The notes beneath the pieces were generated by a model. It did no database searches. It saw only the letters and a list, made by a program, of their open reading frames with translations, and was not told the origin of the DNA. This document shows, piece after piece, positions 12,773-22,000 of a stretch of DNA of 64,000 nucleotides. Source of the DNA: Microbispora catharanthi (GTDB taxonomy: Bacteria; Actinomycetota; Actinomycetes; Streptosporangiales; Streptosporangiaceae). The position numbers and the translations under genes are program-made. Numbering within the stretch: the first letter of the stretch is position 1; each line of letters begins with the position of its first letter. The stretch is taken from assembly GCF_006334915.2 (NCBI RefSeq), contig NZ_VDMA02000007.1:1-64000 (forward strand). The letters are read 5' to 3'.

Positions 12773-14002
12773 TCACCCCGGAGCGCGGTGCCCCTCGGAG
12801 CCCGGTACTTGCGGGAGCCCGGTGCCCCTCGGAGCCGACGGCTGCGAGGGGACCGGGGTCGCCGGGCAGAACTCCGCGATGTTCGCCGCCGTGGTGAGCT
12901 CCCCCTGGTTCACCTTGTCGCCGTTCAGGTCGAAGGACAGCGTGTGGCGGCCGTCACGGGTGCCGGCCATCCAGGTGAGCGAGCCGAAGATCGTGCCGCC
13001 GTGCCCGTACACGGTGACGCCGCAGGGCAACGTGACCATCATGACGCCGAGCCCGTAGCGGTAGGGGCCGGGCCCATGGAAGACGTCGGACTTCGGCACC
13101 GGGGTGAGCATCTCCCGCATCAGGGGCGCGGGCAGCAGGCGCCCGGACAGCAACGCCGAGTCGAAGCGGTTCAGGTCGCCGACCGTGGAGACCATCTCAC
13201 CTGCGGCCCAGGCCCAGGACGGGTTGAAACGCGAGAGCCCGTCCTTGCTGTACGCGTGGATGAAGGGGACGCGGACGTCCGGCGAGGTGCCGGGGAAGTA
13301 GGTGGCGCGCAGGCCCAGCGGGCGCAGGACGCGTGTGGTGATCTCGGTGGAGTACGCGCGCCCGGTCACCCGCTTGATGATCATCGCGAGCAGGACGTAG
13401 TTGGTGTTCGAGTACTCCCAGGACGTCCCGGGCCGGAACACCGGAGGGTGGCTGAGCGCGTACCCCACCAGCCGGCGCGGCGTGAAGGTCGTGAGCGGAT
13501 CGCGTTCGAGCCCCTCCGGCACGCGGTCGTCCTTCGTGTAGTTGAACAGCCCGCTGGTGTGGTTGAGCAGCATTCGGACGGTGATGGCCCGTCCGTCGTT
13601 GCCGTTGCCGGTGACCAGCCCCGGCAGCCACCGTTCGACCGTGTCGTCCAGGCGGAGGCGGCCCTCGGCGACCAGTTGCAGGACGACGGTGGCGACGAAC
13701 GTCTTGGTCGTGCTGCCGATCCTGAACCGCATGTCCGCCCGGGGCCTGCGCCGGGTTCCGGTGTCCGCGAATCCGCGCGTGACCGTCGTCGTACGGCCCG
13801 CCCGGGACACCTGGGCCAGCGCGCCCGGAGACCCCTCGCTCACCGCCCGGTCGAGCACGGCGCCCAGCGCCGCCTCCGCGTCACGCGGTCGCCGCCCGGG
13901 GTCGGCCACTCCCGGCGCGGAAGCGACGGGAGCCGCGCCCAGGAGGAGAGCCGACACGGTCAGGAGGCGAAGTGTGATCGTCCGGCACCGGATGACGCCC
14001 AT
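12773..14002 (-). CDS. Secreted serine hydrolase, beta-lactamase / D-Ala-D-Ala carboxypeptidase family
   Basis: A 409-residue protein with a signal peptide of about 30 residues (basic start, hydrophobic core, ASA-type cleavage site). It has the class C beta-lactamase fold: Ser97-x-x-Lys100 (STTK), Tyr197-Ser-Asn199 in EYSNTNY, and a C-terminal HGG box near YGHGG. Family members act as carboxypeptidases, esterases or lactamases; the exact activity cannot be told. The ATG at 14002 has GGAGGGAG upstream. The C-terminal 20-30 residues are low-complexity, with two imperfect copies of a GTGCCCCTCGGAGCC segment in the DNA. Confidence 0.9.
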   Translation of the reverse strand: MGVIRCRTITLRLLTVSALLLGAAPVASAPGVADPGRRPRDAEAALGAVLDRAVSEGSPGALAQVSRAGRTTTVTRGFADTGTRRRPRADMRFRIGSTTKTFVATVVLQLVAEGRLRLDDTVERWLPGLVTGNGNDGRAITVRMLLNHTSGLFNYTKDDRVPEGLERDPLTTFTPRRLVGYALSHPPVFRPGTSWEYSNTNYVLLAMIIKRVTGRAYSTEITTRVLRPLGLRATYFPGTSPDVRVPFIHAYSKDGLSRFNPSWAWAAGEMVSTVGDLNRFDSALLSGRLLPAPLMREMLTPVPKSDVFHGPGPYRYGLGVMMVTLPCGVTVYGHGGTIFGSLTWMAGTRDGRHTLSFDLNGDKVNQGELTTAANIAEFCPATPVPSQPSAPRGTGLPQVPGSEGHRAPG

Positions 14003-14147
14003 GCCGACTCCCTCCGCCGGGGCCGGGCGTCCCTTCGGGCGCGCCGGCCGAGCCGCAGGTCCAGCATTCCCTCCACGCCCGCACCGTCACGCGGCGTGGA
14101 GGGCGGAACGGCCCGGAAAACGGGTTGCCTCTTCCGGGACCGACCGG

Positions 14148-15461
14148 ATGAGATGGCTCGTCGTGCCGGACGCTCCTGCCCGTTCCCTCGTGTCCCTCGC
14201 CCGCCGGCTGAGGCTGGATCTCAGCCCGCTGCGCGAGTTCCGCGACTTCCGCCTCCTGCTCGGTTCCGGGCTGATCACGATGCTCGGCACGGTCGTCACG
14301 ACCGTGGCCGTGCCCTACCAGATGAAGCAGCTCACCGAGTCCTACGTCGCGGTGGGCCTGGTGGGCATGGCCGAGTTCGTACCGATGGTGGCGTGCGGCC
14401 TGTGGGGCGGCGCGATCGCCGACGCGCACGACCGGCGCATGATCGTGATACTCAGCGAGCTGGGGTTGTGCCTCTCCTCAGTGCTCCTGCTCGTCAACGC
14501 GCTGCTGCCCCGGCCGCAGGTGTGGGTGCTGTACGCCGCAGGGGCGCTGGCCGCCGGGCTCGGCAGCATACGCGGGCCAAGCGAGCAGGCCCTGATCAAC
14601 CGGGTGCTGCCGCTGGACCGGATGCCTGCGGCGTTCGCCGTGCAGGGCCTGGTCCGCAACGCCGCCATGATCGCGGGGCCGGCCGCGGGCGGTCTCATCG
14701 TGGCCACGCTCGGTCCGGCCGCCTCCTACGGCGTCGACGTCGCCACGTTCCTGCTGTCCCTCGCGCTGCTGATCAGGCTCGGCACGGTCCCCCGCGCCGA
14801 CGAGCCCACCCCCGCGTCACTGCGTTCCTTGCTGGAAGGCGTACGGTACGCGCTGCGACGGCCGGACCTGATGGGCACCTATCTCGTGGACATCGCCGCG
14901 ATGGCCTTCGCCAGCTCCACGGCGCTGTTCCCCTTCCTGGCCGAGGACCTCGGCGCGTCCAAGGCCGTCGGAGTGCTGTACGCGGCGGGCGGCGTGGGCG
15001 CGGTGATCGCCTCACTCACCTCGGGCTGGACGGCCCACGTCCATCGGCACGGGCTCGCCGTCATCGTCTCGGCCACCCTGTGGGGCGTCGCGGTGGCGCT
15101 GGCGGCCCTGATGCCGGACATCTGGCTGGTCTTCCTGTTCCTCGCCGTCGCCGGCGGCGCCGACATGGTGAGCGGCCTGTTCCGCGGCACCATCTGGAAC
15201 CAGACGATTCCGGACTCCTATCGCGGACGGCTGGCGGGGATCGAGCTGCTGTCCTACTCGACCGGGCCGATGCTGGGCGACGCGCGGGCCGGGTTCATGG
15301 CCCAGTTGGGCGGCACCCGATTCTCCCTGGGGGCGGGCGGACTGCTCTGCCTGGCCGCGGTCGGACTGATGGCCGCCGTGTTGCCCAAATTCCGGCGGTA
15401 CGACGCCAGGACCGACGAGCACGCGCTCGCTCTCCGCCCGCCGGAGTCTGCGACGGCGTGA
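14148..15461 (+). CDS. MFS transporter, MFS_3 (enterobactin-exporter-like) family
   Basis: A 437-residue integral membrane protein with about 12 hydrophobic segments. The N-terminal FRDFRLLLGSGLITMLG and the loop GGAIADAHDRR between helices 2 and 3 are typical of the MFS_3 / transmembrane secretion effector group, which exports small molecules such as siderophores or drugs. The SYRGRLAGIELLSYSTGPMLGDARAG block is the family's C-terminal hallmark. ATG at 14148 is the best in-frame start, but its ribosome site is weak; a GTG 6 codons further is possible. It is divergent from the serine hydrolase gene, and the 145-base gap holds no clear operator. Confidence 0.9.
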   Translation: MRWLVVPDAPARSLVSLARRLRLDLSPLREFRDFRLLLGSGLITMLGTVVTTVAVPYQMKQLTESYVAVGLVGMAEFVPMVACGLWGGAIADAHDRRMIVILSELGLCLSSVLLLVNALLPRPQVWVLYAAGALAAGLGSIRGPSEQALINRVLPLDRMPAAFAVQGLVRNAAMIAGPAAGGLIVATLGPAASYGVDVATFLLSLALLIRLGTVPRADEPTPASLRSLLEGVRYALRRPDLMGTYLVDIAAMAFASSTALFPFLAEDLGASKAVGVLYAAGGVGAVIASLTSGWTAHVHRHGLAVIVSATLWGVAVALAALMPDIWLVFLFLAVAGGADMVSGLFRGTIWNQTIPDSYRGRLAGIELLSYSTGPMLGDARAGFMAQLGGTRFSLGAGGLLCLAAVGLMAAVLPKFRRYDARTDEHALALRPPESATA

Positions 15462-15511
15462 AAGGTTCATCGGCGTTCCGGCAGCGCGACCCACGCTTGG
15501 CCGATCCTCGC

Positions 15512-15562
15512 TGAAATATTTCTTACAGATCTTTGACATGTTTCAACGGCGCTTCCCAGAAT
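15512..15562 (+). promoter_or_regulatory. Promoter and operator of the first CE4 deacetylase gene
   Basis: TTGACA at 15534-15539, a 17-base spacer and CAGAAT at 15557-15562 form the promoter. An inverted pair TGAAATAT (15512-15519) and ATGTTTCA (15538-15545) straddles the -35 box, and GAAATATTTC (15513-15522) is itself a 10-bp palindrome. The same layout is found before the second copy, suggesting one repressor for both. The GAAA...TTTC form resembles LacI-family sites of actinobacterial polysaccharide-degradation genes, but the regulator is not in this window. Confidence 0.6.
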
Positions 15563-15658
15563 GATCCCCCCGGCGAACCTCCGGGCCGGGCGGCGCCATG
15601 ATGTGCCACCAGGCCTGTTCCCGGTGTCCGATCAGAGTCCCTGACAGGAGGAACAGAC

Positions 15659-16762
15659 ATGGCCGACAACGCCGTGCCCATCGGAAGACGTACAGGCTTA
15701 CGCAAGGCGGTCGCCACGGCGCTCGCGGGCGTCGTCACCGCGGCGCTCGCGACCGTGGCCCTGTCCGCCACGGTCGCGCGGGCGGCCGACTGCAGCGGCG
15801 GCTACGTCGGCCTGACCTACGACGACGGCCCCAACCCCAGCAACACCACCACGCTGCTGAACACGTTGAAGGCCAACGGCCTGCGCGCCACCATGTTCAA
15901 CATCGGACAGAACGCCCAGAACAACCCCTCCCTGGTCCGGGCCCAGGTGGACGCGGGCATGTGGGTCGGCAACCACAGCTACACCCATCCACACCTGACC
16001 CAGATGAGCAGCTCGCAGATCCAGTCCGAACTCCAGCGGACCCAGCAGGCCATCCAGCAGGCCACCGGCTCCGCACCGAAACTCTTCCGCCCGCCGTACG
16101 GCGAGACCAACTCGACCCTCAAGTCGGTCGAGCAGCAGCTCGGCCTCAGGGAGATCATCTGGGACGTCGACTCCCAGGACTGGAACGGCGCCAGCACCGC
16201 CCAGATCGTCCAAGCCGCCGGCCGGCTGCAGAACGGCCAGATCATCCTCATGCACGACCAGTACTCGACGACGGTCCAGGCCATCCCGCAGATCGCGGCC
16301 AACCTCCGCAGCCGCAACATGTGCGCCGGCATGATCTCCCCGAGCACCGGCCGCGCGGTCGCCCCCGACGGCGGCGGCCCGGTCTCCCCGTCCCCGTCCC
16401 CGTCCCCGTCGAGCCCGCAGTCCCCCAGTCCCAGCCCCACTCCCACGGTCACTCCCACGGCGGGAACCGGCGCATGCACGGCGACCATGCAAACCGTCAA
16501 CTCCTGGGGCGGCGGATTCCAGTCCAATGTGACGGTACGCGCGGGCAGTTCGGCGATCAGCGGCTGGACGGTCACCTGGAGCTGGCCCGGCTCCCAGTCC
16601 ATCAGCCAGCTGTGGGGAGGCCTGCAGTCCGGTTCCGGCTCCTCCGTGAGCGTGCGCAACGAATCGTGGAACGGCAGCCTGGGCGCGAGCGCCTCCACCA
16701 CCTTCGGCTTCGTCGCCAACGGCACCGCCGCCACGCCGACATTGACCTGCAGCGCGTCCTGA
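15659..16762 (+). CDS. Secreted polysaccharide deacetylase (CE4/NodB) with C-terminal CBM2
   Basis: Removes acetyl groups from an extracellular polymer such as acetyl-xylan or chitin. The 367-residue protein has a signal peptide (residues 1-42). Its NodB domain shows all five CE4 motifs: TYDDGP (53-58), HSYTH with metal ligands His106 and His110, RPPYG (144-148), DVDSQDW and LMHD (197-200). A Ser-Pro-Thr linker (about 240-268), encoded by CCGTCC-like repeats, joins a family 2 carbohydrate-binding module (about 271-367, with Trp-rich WTVTWSWPG and a Cys pair at the ends). The catalytic half is nearly identical at DNA level to the next gene. Confidence 0.93.
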   Translation: MADNAVPIGRRTGLRKAVATALAGVVTAALATVALSATVARAADCSGGYVGLTYDDGPNPSNTTTLLNTLKANGLRATMFNIGQNAQNNPSLVRAQVDAGMWVGNHSYTHPHLTQMSSSQIQSELQRTQQAIQQATGSAPKLFRPPYGETNSTLKSVEQQLGLREIIWDVDSQDWNGASTAQIVQAAGRLQNGQIILMHDQYSTTVQAIPQIAANLRSRNMCAGMISPSTGRAVAPDGGGPVSPSPSPSPSSPQSPSPSPTPTVTPTAGTGACTATMQTVNSWGGGFQSNVTVRAGSSAISGWTVTWSWPGSQSISQLWGGLQSGSGSSVSVRNESWNGSLGASASTTFGFVANGTAATPTLTCSAS

Positions 16763-16959
16763 CACGCACAACCGCGGCGGCAACCGCCCGACACCCCGGT
16801 CGTACGGCGGGGAGAGCTCGCGTCACCGCTGTACGACCGTCGCGTCTCGAGGTGCGGCCCTGCCCGGAAGCATGCGGATCGCCCCTACCGAACACTCCCG
16901 CCATGAAATCTTCATCCGATATTTCGGCAGTTCAACGAGCACATCGGCGGATCAATCTC

Positions 16960-17009
16960 TGAAACATTTCTGCGATTCTTTGACATGTTTCAGCGTCGTT
17001 CCTCAGAAT
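16960..17009 (+). promoter_or_regulatory. Promoter and operator of the second CE4 deacetylase gene
   Basis: TTGACA at 16980-16985, an 18-base spacer and CAGAAT at 17004-17009. The inverted pair TGAAACAT (16960-16967) and ATGTTTCA (16985-16992) is a perfect 8-bp match with a 17-base gap, covering the -35 box. The layout copies that upstream of the first gene. The remainder of the 335-base gap (16763-17097) shows no gene. Confidence 0.6.
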
Positions 17010-17097
17010 GATGCCCGGCGAACCCCTGGGCCGGGCGGCGCTCACCTACCGGTGAACGGCGCCGTCCGGCCCTCCCCCCCGATCGAAGGAGCGAGAG

Positions 17098-18132
17098 ATG
17101 GCCGACAGCGCCGTGCCCCTCGGACGACGTCCCCGCTTACGCAAGACCCTCGCCGCCGCGATCGCGAGCGTCGTCACCGCGGCGCTCGCGGCCGTGGCCC
17201 TGTCGGCCGCGCCCGCGCAGGCGGCGGACTGCAGTGCCGGATACGTCGGCCTGACCTACGACGACGGCCCCAACCCCAGCAACACCACCACGCTGCTGAA
17301 CACGTTGAAGGCCAACGGCCTGCGCGCCACCATGTTCAACATCGGACAGAACGCCCAGAACAACCCCTCCCTGGTCAGAGCCCAGATCGACGCGGGCATG
17401 TGGGTCGGCAACCACAGCTACACCCACCCCCACCTCACCCAGATGAGCAGCTCACAGATCCAGTCCGAACTCCAGCGGACCCAGCAGGCCATCCAGCAGG
17501 CCACCGGCTCCGCACCGAAACTCTTCCGCCCGCCGTACGGCGAGACCAACTCGACCCTCAAGTCGGTCGAGCAGCAACTCGGCCTCAGAGAGATCATCTG
17601 GGACGTCGACTCCCAGGACTGGAACGGCGCCAGCACCGCCCAGATCGTGCAGGCCGCGAGCCGGCTCCAGAACGGCCAGATCATCCTCATGCACGACCAG
17701 TACTCGACGACGGTCCAGGCCATTTCGCAGATCGCGGCGAACCTCCGCAGCCGCAACCTGTGCGCCGGCATGATCTCACCGTCCACCGGCCGGGCCGTGG
17801 CCCCCGACGGCGGCAGCGGCGGCCCGACCAGCCAGCCGACCGTCACGCCCACGAACCCCGGCGGCGGCAGCTGCACCGCGACGCTGTCCGCGGGTCAGCA
17901 GTGGAGCGACCGGTACAACCTCAACGTCTCGGTCAGCGGCTCCAGCAACTGGACCGTGACGATGACCGTCCCTTCTCCGGCCAAGATCATCGCAACCTGG
18001 AACATCAGCGCCAGCTATCCCAGCGCCCAAGTGCTGACCGCGAAGCCTAACGGCAGCGGCAACAACTGGGGCGTGACCATCCAGCACAACGGCAACTGGA
18101 CCTGGCCGTCCGTCTCCTGCCAGGCCGGCTGA
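17098..18132 (+). CDS. Secreted polysaccharide deacetylase (CE4/NodB), second tandem copy
   Basis: A 344-residue paralogue of the preceding enzyme with a signal peptide ending near Ala42 and the same CE4 motifs (TYDDGP, HSYTH, RPPYG, DVDSQDW, LMHD). The catalytic region repeats the first copy almost base for base for about 580 bases, including synonymous positions. The linker is shorter and the C-terminal domain (about 258-344, [18 protein letters not shown]) differs. It resembles a CBM2-like beta-sandwich bounded by cysteines but is not the same module. GGAGCGAGAG precedes the ATG. The pair probably arose by duplication with later domain exchange or gene conversion. Confidence 0.92.
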   Translation: MADSAVPLGRRPRLRKTLAAAIASVVTAALAAVALSAAPAQAADCSAGYVGLTYDDGPNPSNTTTLLNTLKANGLRATMFNIGQNAQNNPSLVRAQIDAGMWVGNHSYTHPHLTQMSSSQIQSELQRTQQAIQQATGSAPKLFRPPYGETNSTLKSVEQQLGLREIIWDVDSQDWNGASTAQIVQAASRLQNGQIILMHDQYSTTVQAISQIAANLRSRNLCAGMISPSTGRAVAPDGGSGGPTSQPTVTPTNPGGGSCTATLSAGQQWSDRYNLNVSVSGSSNWTVTMTVPSPAKIIATWNISASYPSAQVLTAKPNGSGNNWGVTIQHNGNWTWPSVSCQAG

Positions 18133-18142
18133 CCTCCGCCTA

Positions 18143-18178
18143 GGGGTGCGGCGCTCTTCCGGGGGAGCGCCGCACCCC
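18143..18178 (+). terminator. Terminator after the second CE4 gene
   Basis: A 14-bp perfect stem (GGGGTGCGGCGCTC / GAGCGCCGCACCCC) with an 8-base loop, 11 bases after the stop codon. There is no T-run, as is common in actinobacteria. Confidence 0.75.
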
Positions 18179-18276
18179 CTTGGGCCGCTCGCCGCTCTGC
18201 GAGCGCAGGAGTGTTCGGGCACCGGGCCGGCGGGGAAACACATCGCAAGACGCTTATGCGTTGCTACGGTGAGCGC

Positions 18277-18888
18277 ATGACGGCAGAGGCATGGAGCGAA
18301 GCGCCATTGAGTGACACGCACGGTCTCCCCAGTTGGATCTTCCCTCCGGCGGAAGGCTTCAGGGCGGCCGACCTCGATCACATGCCGCAACTTCCTGCGC
18401 ACACAGAGTTGATTGATGGAAGCTTGGTCTTCGTGAGCCCCCAAGCCTCCTTTCACAGCCTGATGCTGTTCCTGCTGGAGCGGGAACTGCGCCGGTTCTG
18501 CCCGGCCCACCTGCGCGTGCGCCGTGAGATGAGTGTCGTCCTCGGGCTTCGCCAAAGGCCCGAGCCCGATCTAGTGATCCTTCGCGCCGAGGCGGTGCAG
18601 GGGACGAGTGAGACCGCGTACGAGGCGAGTGACGTGCTCTTGGTCGTCGAGGTCGTCTCGCCGGACTCGGAGGAGCGGGACCGCAAGCGCAAGCCGCAAC
18701 TCTACGCGGAGGCGGGGATCGCCCACTTCTGGCGGATCGAGAACCAGTCCGACCGGCCCACGGTCTACGTCTACGAACTCGACCCGGCAACCACGTCGTA
18801 CGCGCTGACCGGGATCTACCACGACCGGCTCAAGCTGTCGGTGCCCTTCGAGATCGACATCGACCTCACCGAGATCGACGCTCTCTGA
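18277..18888 (+). CDS. Uma2-family (DUF820) PD-(D/E)XK nuclease-fold protein
   Basis: A 203-residue protein of the Uma2 family. LPAHTELIDGSLVFVSP and the core EPDLVIL...LLVVEVVSPDSEERDRKRKPQLYAEAGI with IAHFWRIE are typical. The family has a restriction-endonuclease-like fold (acidic Asp of PDL, Glu of VEV, and a following Lys) and is abundant in actinobacteria and cyanobacteria, but its biological role is unresolved. ATG at 18277 was chosen because homologues begin near here. There is no partner methylase or toxin-antitoxin mate beside it. Confidence 0.88.
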   Translation: MTAEAWSEAPLSDTHGLPSWIFPPAEGFRAADLDHMPQLPAHTELIDGSLVFVSPQASFHSLMLFLLERELRRFCPAHLRVRREMSVVLGLRQRPEPDLVILRAEAVQGTSETAYEASDVLLVVEVVSPDSEERDRKRKPQLYAEAGIAHFWRIENQSDRPTVYVYELDPATTSYALTGIYHDRLKLSVPFEIDIDLTEIDAL

Positions 18889-18955
18889 CCTTCGCCTTCG
18901 CGAAACCGGCGGCAGAGCGGACGCGGGGCTGCCGCCGCTGCCGGACATTCACCCA

Positions 18956-18984
18956 TTGATCCTCTGGTTACCCGCGCGTATCGT
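18956..18984 (+). promoter_or_regulatory. Promoter of the penicillin-acylase-type gene
   Basis: -35 TTGATC at 18956-18961, a 17-base spacer and -10 TATCGT at 18979-18984. An inverted repeat CTCTGG/CCAGAG brackets the -10 element (18962-18990), a possible operator. The start codon is about 90 bases downstream. Confidence 0.5.
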
Positions 18985-19073
18985 CCAGAGTTGAGCATCG
19001 CTCACATTCACGCGCGTGAACAGCACCACCTTCGGTCCCTTCACCCCCCGACACCGCGAAGGGAAGTTCCCCC

Positions 19074-22000
19074 ATGCACGCGCGCCTTCGACGGGCGATC
19101 ACCGCTGCCGCCGCGCTGGCCCTCGTCGCCGTCGGCCTGCCGGCGGCGCCGGCCGCCGCGGCCCCCTACTACCCGCCCGACGACTACTGCCTCGGCCAGT
19201 GCGCGGACGTCCTGCCGCCCGGCCAGAACGGCAACGCCACACTCGTGGACATCCTGGGCAACCAGACCCTCGGCACATACCCGGCCCACAGCAAGGACCA
19301 GCTCGGCAAGTACGCCGACCTCGTCTCGGGCTACACCGGCCTGACCGACGAGCAGATCTCCGCGTTCTTCAACGACAGCGCGTTCGGCGTGCCGGCGAAC
19401 CAGGTCGACAGCACGGTCAGCCCGCGTTCGGACGTCACCATCGTCCGCGACAAGGCCACCGGCGTCCCGCACGTCACCGGCACCACCCGCGAGGGCACCA
19501 TGTTCGGGGCGGGATACGCCGGCGCGCAGGACCGCCTGTGGCTGATGGACCTCATGCGCCACGTCGGCCGGGGCGAGCTGACGCCGTTCGCCGGTGGCGC
19601 CGCCGGCAACAGGGAGCTGGAGCAGAGCGTCTGGCGCAACTCCCCCTACACCGAGGCCGACCTCCAGGCCCAGATCGACCGGTTGAAGACGGCCGGAACC
19701 CGGGGCGCCCAGCTCTACGCGGACGTGCAGAACTACGTCGCCGGGATCAACGCGTACATCGACCACTGCATGGCCAACCGCGACTGCCCGGGTGAGTACG
19801 TGCTCACCGGCCACCTCGACGCGATCACGAACAAGGGCGGCCCGGAGGACTTCCGGATGACCGACCTGATCGCGATCTCCGGCGTGATCGGCGGTCTGTT
19901 CGGCGGTGGCGGCGGCGCCGAGATGCAGTCCGCCCTCGTACGCGTGGCCGCTCGGGCGAAGTACGGCGCCACCGAGGGTGACCGGGTGTGGGCGGCCCTC
20001 CGCTCGCAGAACGACCCGGAGACCGTGCTGACCCTGCACAGCGGACAGAGCTTCCCCTTCGGGACGGCCCCGGCCGGCGCGACCGGAGTGGTGCTGCCCG
20101 ACGCGGGCACGACCATGCCGGTCGACATCACGGCCAACGAGACCGGCACCGCGACGTCCGCGACCACGCAGGTCAAGAGCGCACTGACCGGGCTCACCGT
20201 GGACAACTCCAAGCCGGAGATGTCCAACGCCATCGTGGTCTCGGCCGCCAAGGCGACCGGCGGCCACCCGATCGCCGTGTTCGGCCCGCAGACCGGCTAT
20301 TTCGCGCCGCAGCTGCTCATGCTGGAGGAGCTGTCCGGGCCCGGCATCCGGGCGCGCGGCGCGGCCTTCGCCGGGCTCAACCTCTACGTGCTGCTCGGAC
20401 GCGGCACCGACTACGCCTGGAGCGCCACCTCCGCCGCCGAGGACATCACCGACACGTACGCCGTGACGCTGTGCGACCCGAACGGCGGCACGCCCACGAT
20501 CTCCAGCGACCACTACCTCTACCACGGCGTCTGCACGCCGATGGAGACGCTGAAGAAGACCAACTCCTGGAAACCCAACACGGCCGACTCCACCGCCGCC
20601 GGGTCGTACGACCTGGTCGTCAAGCGGACCAAGTATGGCCTGGTCACCTGGCGGGGCACGGTCGGCGGCGTGCCGACGGCGTTCACCGCGCTGCGCTCGA
20701 CCTATCAGCACGAGGCGGACTCCGCCATCGGCTTCCAGATGTTCAACGACCCGGCAGAGATGGGCTCGGCGGCGGCCTTCCGCAACTCGGCCTCCACCAT
20801 CGGCTTCGCGTTCAACTGGTTCTACGTGAACTCCGCCGACGCGGCGTACTTCATGTCCGGCAACGTCCCCGTGCGGTCGGCGCTGTCCGACCCGAACCTG
20901 CCCATGACGGGCAACGCCGCCCACGAGTGGAGCGGCTTCGACCCGGCGGCCAACACGGCGTCCTACGTCCCGCCCTCGGCGCACCCCCAGGCGGTCAACC
21001 AGGACTACTTCGTGAGCTGGAACAACAAGCAGGCCAAGGACTTCGGCGCGGCCGACGGCAACTTCAGCTTCGGCGCGGTCCACCGGGCCGACCTGCTCGA
21101 CGCGCCGGTCAAGGCGGCCCTGTCCTCGGGCACCCTCGACCGCGCCGGGGTCGTGAAGATCATGGCGTCGGCCGCGACGACCGACCTGCGCGGGTGGAAG
21201 GTGCTGCCCAAGCTGCTGCGCGTGATCGACAGCGCGTCCGTCTCCGATCCCGCACTGGCCTCGGCCGTCTCCAAGCTGTCCGCCTGGGCCGCCGCGGGCG
21301 CCAAGCGGGAGGAGACCGCCAAGGGCAGCAAGACCTACGCGCACGCCGACGCCATCCGGATCTTCGACGCGTGGTGGCCGAAGCTGGTGCGGGCGCAGTT
21401 CCGGCCCGGGCTGGGCGACGGGCTCTACCAGGCGCTGGTCAACGCGCTGCAGATCAACGAGTCGCCGTCCGGGCACCAGCAGGGCGACGTCTCCTCACTG
21501 CCCGGATCGGCCAACGAGGCCCAGGCCCACAAGGGGTCGTCGTTCCAGTACGGGTGGTGGGGCTACGTGGACAAGGACATCCGGGCCGTGCTGGGCGACC
21601 CGGTGGCCGCTCCCCTGGCGGCGAAGTACTGCGGGGCGACCGTGGCGGCCTGCCGTACGGTCCTGCTGGACAGCCTGTCGGCGGCGCTGGCAGAACCGGC
21701 GGCGACGACCTACCCGGGTGACGACTCCTGCTCGGCGGGCGACCAGTGGTGCGCCGACGCCGTCCGGCAGTCGCCGCTCGGAGGCGTCAAGCACTCGCTG
21801 ATCTCCTGGCAGAACCGGCCGACCTACCAGCAGGTCGTCTCGTTCCCCGCGCACCGCGGAGACGACGTGACCGATCTCGCCCTGGGCCGTACGGCGAGCG
21901 CGTCCAGCACCCAGGGCTCCAACAGCGCGGCGAAGGCCGTCGACGGGGACCCGGCCAGCCGGTGGGCCAGCGGGTGGAGCGACAACCAGTATGTCCAGGT

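Noticed and set aside
16380-16440. CCGTCC-like repeats in the first CE4 gene considered as a separate repeat element
   Set aside because: They encode the Ser-Pro linker in frame and are ordinary for such linkers.
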